Of a stretch of DNA of 63,269 nucleotides, positions 59,034 to 63,269 are shown in pieces. The stretch is from Xenococcus sp. MO_188.B8 (lineage in GTDB: Bacteria; Cyanobacteriota; Cyanobacteriia; Cyanobacteriales; Xenococcaceae), in NCBI GenBank assembly GCA_030065615.1, contig JASJDR010000009.1, forward strand, positions 1 through 63,269, in the 5' to 3' direction. A program made the translations under genes and the position numbers. The notes beneath the pieces were generated by a model. It searched no databases. It had not been told where the DNA came from and saw nothing but the letters and a program-made list of their open reading frames with translations. The first letter of the stretch is position 1. Every line of letters begins with the position of its first letter.

Positions 59034-59204
59034 GATTGGTGATCTCTGGTGACTAGTTACTGGTTACTAATAAAATGATTTAGCCATAAACAACAAGGTT
59101 ATAGAGTAATGCACAGATCTTAATCTCTCTGAGAATACAAATACTGTTATACATCAAGACGTAATTAATTATTAATTGTTAATTATTCATTATTAATTAA
59201 ATAA

Positions 59205-59735
59205 ATGGGCGATTTATACATTTCCTGGTCAGAATATCATAAAAAAATCGAGCAACTAGCGATCCAGATTCATCAAGCTGGTTGGGAATACGATTATATT
59301 GTTTGTTTGGCAAAAGGCGGTGTCCGAGTGGGTGATATTCTATGTCGTATATTTGATAAGCCTTTAGCGATTCTTTTTACTTCTTCCTACGCTAGTTTTG
59401 CTAAAGACAATCATCATCCTACCCGCAGTAAAATTAAATTTTCTGAACATCTTTCTATGATTGAATCAAATTTAACGGGCAAAATTTTATTGGTAGATGA
59501 TTTAGTAGATTCGGGAATAAGTTTACAACAATCAATTGAATGGTTACGCGCTCGTTATTTTCAAGAGATGAAAGAAATAAAAACTGCGGTGATTTGGTAT
59601 AAGGGTTGTTCTGTGATCAAGCCTGATTATTATGTGGACTATCTTCCTGATAATCCTTGGATTCATCAACCTTTTGAACATTATGAAACAATGACCATAG
59701 ACCAATTATCGTCCCTTCAGAGTCAGAATTCATAA
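59205..59735 (+). CDS. Phosphoribosyltransferase
   Basis: 176 aa with the type I PRPP-binding motif ILLVDDLVDSGISLQQSI near residue 94 and the fold's N-terminal strand YIVCLAKGGVRVGDIL. Similar to the xanthine/hypoxanthine type by loop layout, but substrate is unclear. Ends with a short Gln/Ser tail. Monocistronic. Confidence 0.85.
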   Translation: MGDLYISWSEYHKKIEQLAIQIHQAGWEYDYIVCLAKGGVRVGDILCRIFDKPLAILFTSSYASFAKDNHHPTRSKIKFSEHLSMIESNLTGKILLVDDLVDSGISLQQSIEWLRARYFQEMKEIKTAVIWYKGCSVIKPDYYVDYLPDNPWIHQPFEHYETMTIDQLSSLQSQNS

Positions 59736-59961
59736 AAAGCCAGTGAAAGCACCAACAAAAAATTCTTGAAAACACTCGGTAATTTCCTGTTTTTCGTAAA
59801 ACTTGTGTAAAAATAACGAGAATCAAATAAATTGGCGATCGCTTTTCTCAAAGAAACTAAAAAAAACTTATTTTTAGTTAAAAGTCAAGCAGTAATAGTT
59901 AGTAAATGATATCATAATTTTGCGATCGCTTTTAGGCAAAAGATGTCATAAAGCCGTACAG

Positions 59962-60768
59962 ATGAAACTAACAACTCTTTCTCACTCACCAGTAAGTATT
60001 CTCGGCTTGGGAAGCAATCAGTCAATAGATATTAACTACATACAGACTGCGTTTACAGCTGGGGTCAATTACTTCTTCTTCTACAACCTTTCATGCGAGG
60101 GTTTACTTTCTGGACTCAAAACCTTACTGAAAGGACAGCGAGAAAAAATATTAGTGGCAACTGGTAGCGAATATAGAGAGCGCAAAGCATTAAACAAATA
60201 TTTAGAGCTGGTGCGTCAGCGTCTTAATATTGAGGTGATCGACCTGTTCTTTCTCGAATATGTATCTCCTGCTGATGATTTTGCAACAGTAGAAATCATG
60301 CTCGAAGAACTTTATCATTGGCAAGAGCAAGAATTAATTCGTTATGTAGGAGTTACAGTTCACAATCGATCTCTAGCAATGAAACTGATTGAGGACAGAA
60401 AGGTTGATGTGTTGATGCATCGCTACAATATGGCTCATCGCAAAGCTGAACAAGATGTACTACCAGCTGCCAAAAATGCTGATATTCCCTTAATCGCATT
60501 TACTTGTACTCGTTGGGGTTCATTACTGAGAGGTCATCCAAATTGGCAAGGAAAAATACCCACAGCAGCAGATTGTTATCGATATGCTCTTACTAATGAC
60601 GCTGTCAGAATTGTTTTAACTGCACCTCAGAATTTAGCTCAATTAAATGAGAACCTTCAAGTGCTCAAAAATCCAAAACTAGATCAAGCTGAAAAATCTC
60701 GTTGGGAATCCTATGGAGATTTGGTTTATGGTGATGGCCAAGATTCTTTTGACACTCAATGGCTCTAG
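59962..60768 (+). CDS. Aldo/keto-reductase-like protein with altered active site
   Basis: 268 aa from the ATG at 59962. The AKR barrel is recognisable: SILGLGSNQ, TAGVNYFFFYNLSCEGLLSG (DTA-x-x-Y-G region), KILVATGSEYRERKALNKYL, RLNIEVIDLFFLEYV, and LIRYVGVTVHNRSLAM. The catalytic Asp and Tyr region reads FFFYNLS and the Lys site reads GSE, so the tetrad appears lost. It may have a non-catalytic role or a changed activity. The stop TAG lies inside the CTAG at the edge of the MITE-like element. Confidence 0.75.
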   Translation: MKLTTLSHSPVSILGLGSNQSIDINYIQTAFTAGVNYFFFYNLSCEGLLSGLKTLLKGQREKILVATGSEYRERKALNKYLELVRQRLNIEVIDLFFLEYVSPADDFATVEIMLEELYHWQEQELIRYVGVTVHNRSLAMKLIEDRKVDVLMHRYNMAHRKAEQDVLPAAKNADIPLIAFTCTRWGSLLRGHPNWQGKIPTAADCYRYALTNDAVRIVLTAPQNLAQLNENLQVLKNPKLDQAEKSRWESYGDLVYGDGQDSFDTQWL

Positions 60769-60959
60769 AGCGTCGATTCGGTATTTATAAATTACTAGTT
60801 AGGTGAGAGGGGGGAGTGTGGGAAGAAAAGGAAGAAAGGGAAGAAAGAGAAAGCAAAAAGCTTAACCTATCTTGATTCTCCCCACACCCCCGTTGCCCCC
60901 CACACTTCCGTTTCCCTCTCAATTAATGATTGCTCTTGATTACTGAATCGGTGTTCTAG
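60765..60959. mobile_element. MITE-like element, copy B (195 bp)
   Basis: CTAG at both ends (60765-60768, 60956-60959), with inverted ends AGCGTCGATTCGGTATT and, on the other strand, AACACCGATTCAGTAAT. These match copy A at 47661-47784 in reverse orientation. The inside is GA-rich and otherwise unlike copy A. It sits where the AKR-like gene and the minus-strand small frame end. Confidence 0.8.
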
Positions 60960-61141
60960 TAAAGCCATCCCCTATCCATATTCAGAGCTGCAATAGCTTT
61001 GCCATCGGAAGCATCAGCATAAGCCTGCAATACTAACTCCGATTCAGGGGGAAGGATTACACTTTTCAATAAAATTGATTTTCCTTGGTAATTTCAACTA
61101 CCGCAAAGCGTCATTATCAGTGTTACAAACACCACTGACAT
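60956..61141 (-). pseudogene. Small lipoprotein-like gene with an in-frame stop at the lipobox
   Basis: The minus-strand frame starts MSVVFVTLIMTLCGS, stops at TGA (61094-61096), then continues in the same phase NYQGKSILLKSVILPPESEL, with AYADASDGKAIAALNMDRGW and LY before TAG. The first part is a signal-peptide-like hydrophobic run and the stop falls where a lipobox Cys (TGC/TGT) would be. It begins 11 bases after the stop of 61153-62013, so it was probably in the same operon. I treat it as a nonsense-mutated small gene. Confidence 0.5.
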
Positions 61142-61152
61142 AGAATAATTGA

Positions 61153-62013
61153 TTATTTTGAGTCTGGCTTAGTATAATCTGGGCTAAGTATCATCAACTC
61201 ACCACTTCCGTTTGCTCGAATGGCTAGAACAGGTGGACGTTGATCGCGATCTGCTTTCGGTGGTAGAGCAGGGAAGAGATAAAACCAGCCGTTGTTTTCC
61301 AAAAGCAAGCGCCATACTCTGGTATTTTCTGGCGTGACCACATCATTAGTTTCCCGTCCCCTCAAATAATCGAATAGCCCCTTATCGCCAATAATCCGAT
61401 AACCTTCCAAAGAAGGATCTAAGAACAGATTATCGAGGTTGCGTCCTAATACAGAACTCTTTTCAGGAGTTACGAAAGTAATGACAGGCAATAGAGAGGT
61501 ATCGTTAATGGCATCTCGTCGAGCATCGATAGTTCCTTGAATGCGAGCTAACCAAAACAGAGCAACTAACAGCCAAGTGACAATGATAGTATCATTTCGG
61601 AGCGATTGCGGAAAAACTTCGGCTAATGAGCGTAGCGTTCGTGCAATCAGCGATCTATGGAGTTTCTGCGCGAATTCTCTTAATCGCGATCGCCCCTGAT
61701 TCGATTGATTCCCTTCTAAGGTGTTGAGAGGTTGAAGTAACCAGAGAGTGAATTTAATTAGAATAATTGTAGCGATCGCAACTAAAGCCGTTCTCCCAAA
61801 TGCCCAGAAATCCCCTAGGCAAACTTGGATAGGAACAAAAAGAAATGATCTGATGGGGAAGTCAAGTCGAATAATTTCTAATTGGAAAAAGCTGTAATAC
61901 GCCCAGCGGTATAACCAACCCGTAAAATAAAGGAAAATACCTAGCAAGCCAACTAGACTGGCAAACGTTCCTAAAATCTTTGTTTCGCTGGGTGGTTGAG
62001 GAATGTTGGACAT
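61153..62013 (-). CDS. Hypothetical membrane protein
   Basis: 286 aa with membrane helices near 15-40, 55-75, 80-95 and 145-165 (FASLVGLLGIFLYFTGWLYR; LVAIATIILIKFTLWLLQPL). The C-terminal half (~175-286) is a soluble, probably extracytoplasmic domain with GYRIIGDKGLFDYLRGRE and WRLLLENNGWFYLFPALPP. No family recognised. Probably cotranscribed with the small lipoprotein-like gene downstream. Confidence 0.65.
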   Translation of the reverse strand: MSNIPQPPSETKILGTFASLVGLLGIFLYFTGWLYRWAYYSFFQLEIIRLDFPIRSFLFVPIQVCLGDFWAFGRTALVAIATIILIKFTLWLLQPLNTLEGNQSNQGRSRLREFAQKLHRSLIARTLRSLAEVFPQSLRNDTIIVTWLLVALFWLARIQGTIDARRDAINDTSLLPVITFVTPEKSSVLGRNLDNLFLDPSLEGYRIIGDKGLFDYLRGRETNDVVTPENTRVWRLLLENNGWFYLFPALPPKADRDQRPPVLAIRANGSGELMILSPDYTKPDSK

Positions 62014-62174
62014 AGGTTATTTGGCAAATTAGCTAGGTTCTAGGGAAAAGTTTAGGCGGATTGAGCGCTCAAACTATCTCGAATTCTCAACACAACTCTT
62101 ATCTTAGGGTGGAAAATGCCCACCTTACATAGATGTGGGGATATTATTTGAACCCTCTAGGGGTTAAGAAAATC

Positions 62175-62756
62175 ATGAAAGCTTTTCTCAAAGTAGTGGT
62201 TGTTACTCTTTTTGCGTCAATGACGGGATTGGCAGGATATGCTTCCCAACCGCCAAGTCATCAGAATAGTTTAGCTCAAGCTCAAAATGTTCTCGGACAA
62301 AATTCCCCCATTTCGGTATTTTTGCCCGATTTGGCAAAGGTGCTATTGAAGGGAGGGTCGTCTATGTCTGGTCGGTTAACAGCGCTCGATGCCCAGGCAC
62401 AACAGATTAAGCTGGAGTTAAGTGGTGAATCTGAAATATTAGAGATCGCAGATATTGAGAAAGTGGAGTTTAGAGGTGAGGTTATTTTAGGCTGTGGCAA
62501 TTCTGATTGCAAGATAGTTATTCGGGGTGATGAGGAGGAGACATCCGCAGGCAATAATCAAAAAACCTGGAGAGAACCCCTGACTAATTTTAGGGTAATT
62601 AATCCCAGCACGGGAAAAGCTCAAATTCAACTGGCATCACTACCTAAGTTAGAGTTGAGGGGAATTCTTGCGGTTGCTGCGAGTAGTTCCTATGTGGTGG
62701 ACGAGATTCAATTTGATTCTTCAGGGATGATTACTCTAAAGGTAACACCTCGTTAG
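62175..62756 (+). CDS. Secreted hypothetical protein
   Basis: 193 aa from the ATG at 62175, which opens a signal peptide (FLKVVVVTLFASMTGLAGYA). The mature part is beta-rich: SMSGRLTALDAQAQQIKLEL, ILEIADIEKVEFRGEVILG, and a repeated KLELRGILAVAASSSYVVDE. A C-x4-C pair (CGNSDC) may form a disulfide. The domain may be a small beta-sandwich; no family is recognised. It precedes the TPR gene by 71 bases on the same strand. Confidence 0.6.
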   Translation: MKAFLKVVVVTLFASMTGLAGYASQPPSHQNSLAQAQNVLGQNSPISVFLPDLAKVLLKGGSSMSGRLTALDAQAQQIKLELSGESEILEIADIEKVEFRGEVILGCGNSDCKIVIRGDEEETSAGNNQKTWREPLTNFRVINPSTGKAQIQLASLPKLELRGILAVAASSSYVVDEIQFDSSGMITLKVTPR

Positions 62757-62827
62757 CTGTATTAGTTGAACTGCTTGTAGTACCCAGGCAAAAGATTGGT
62801 TGGTAGATAAAACTGTAGATAAAACTA

Positions 62828-63269
62828 ATGAAACGAATTCTAGGCGGGATTTTGGCTTTGGGTGTTTGTTTGACTCCGGTAACTGTACCGTTGATAGCTC
62901 AACGTACTTGGGCGCAAACACAGGATGTAGAGGCGCAAATACAACAACTTAGACAGCAAGCACTGAAACAGTCACGGCAAGGAAAACCTTTAGAATCAAT
63001 AGAAACCTTACAGCAGATTTTAACTATTGCGCAACAATTAGAAGATAGAAAGCTTGAAGTCTGGACATTGCTAGGAATGGGTTTGAACTACGGCAACATC
63101 GGACAAACCCAGCAGGCCTTATCATTCTACGAGCAAGCCTTGCCCATCCTTCGGGAAGTGGGCGATCGCGCTGTGGAAGCTGTCACCCTCAACAATATTG
63201 GGGCAGTCTACGACAGCATCGGGCAACCCCAGCAGGCCTTGTCATACTACGAGCAAGCCTTGCCCATCC
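62828..63269 (+). CDS. TPR protein, 5' part (runs off the window)
   Basis: From the ATG at 62828 the frame is open to the window end (147 codons visible). A signal peptide (RILGGILALGVCLTPVTVP) is followed by a Gln-rich helical part and tetratricopeptide repeats: ALSFYEQALPILREVGDR and AVTLNNIGAVYDSIGQPQQA. Such cyanobacterial proteins often continue into a CHAT protease domain, which would lie outside the window. Confidence 0.8.
   Translation, partial: MKRILGGILALGVCLTPVTVPLIAQRTWAQTQDVEAQIQQLRQQALKQSRQGKPLESIETLQQILTIAQQLEDRKLEVWTLLGMGLNYGNIGQTQQALSFYEQALPILREVGDRAVEAVTLNNIGAVYDSIGQPQQALSYYEQALPI

Overview
The window is chromosomal DNA from a cyanobacterium. Many GCGATCGC (HIP1) octamers are scattered through it. 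It also carries typical cyanobacterial genes: a four-ACT aspartate kinase, a CcaA-type carbonic anhydrase, IctB, sepF-proC, an RRM RNA-binding protein, a carotenoid oxygenase, paired DUF6888/DUF6887 genes, cyanobacterial PEP-CTERM signals and heptamer tandem repeats. A unicellular or colony-forming (pleurocapsalean-like) genus is a guess; there is no rRNA to settle it, and I saw no tRNA or CRISPR array.

1-11 kb: endonuclease III; a secreted M48 protease; a small peptide gene with a double-glycine leader; a large secreted GH31 alpha-glucosidase with a CBM20 starch-binding domain, flanked by a duplicated piece of a CPXCG gene; aspartate kinase; a degenerate channel-like protein. 11-15 kb: carbonic anhydrase, then a small accessory island (hicAB, DUF6888/DUF6887, an orphan antitoxin and a decayed integron integrase) containing two copies of a 91-bp palindromic repeat. 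15-19 kb: mgtE, an RRM protein, ictB, DUF3237. 19-25 kb: secreted proteins (RTX protease, PEP-CTERM protein, beta-helix protein) and a hydrolase fragment.

25-41 kb is mostly core: K+ channel, tyrA, rplU-rpmA, sepF-proC, rhomboid, CAP lipoprotein, sigma factor/DUF1822 pair, ferrochelatase-like protein, SMP-30, ilvC, a methyltransferase. 41-46 kb: an exosortase O-like enzyme fused to an EpsI-like domain, next to its probable dedicated substrate, a giant VIT/vWA PEP-CTERM membrane protein. 46-53 kb: carotenoid oxygenase, argC, an ABC-2 exporter, PPK2. 53.5-56 kb: an unusual four-gene cluster with strong Shine-Dalgarno sites (fibre-like protein, metzincin protease, HEAT protein, lipoprotein); this is the best candidate for an undescribed system. 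56-57.4 kb: a dead higA antitoxin beside an intact prlF-yhaV toxin-antitoxin pair. 57-63 kb: GPH sugar symporter, phosphoribosyltransferase, an aldo/keto-reductase-like pseudoenzyme, a small decayed lipoprotein, membrane and secreted hypotheticals, and the start of a TPR protein cut by the window edge.

A MITE-like element with 17-bp imperfect inverted repeats and CTAG at both ends occurs twice (47.7 and 60.8 kb). Several genes are in decay (integrase, higA, a CPXCG copy, a hydrolase, an IS630-type fragment, a small lipoprotein), so the accessory parts look like a region of past gene turnover set into an otherwise ordinary core backbone.
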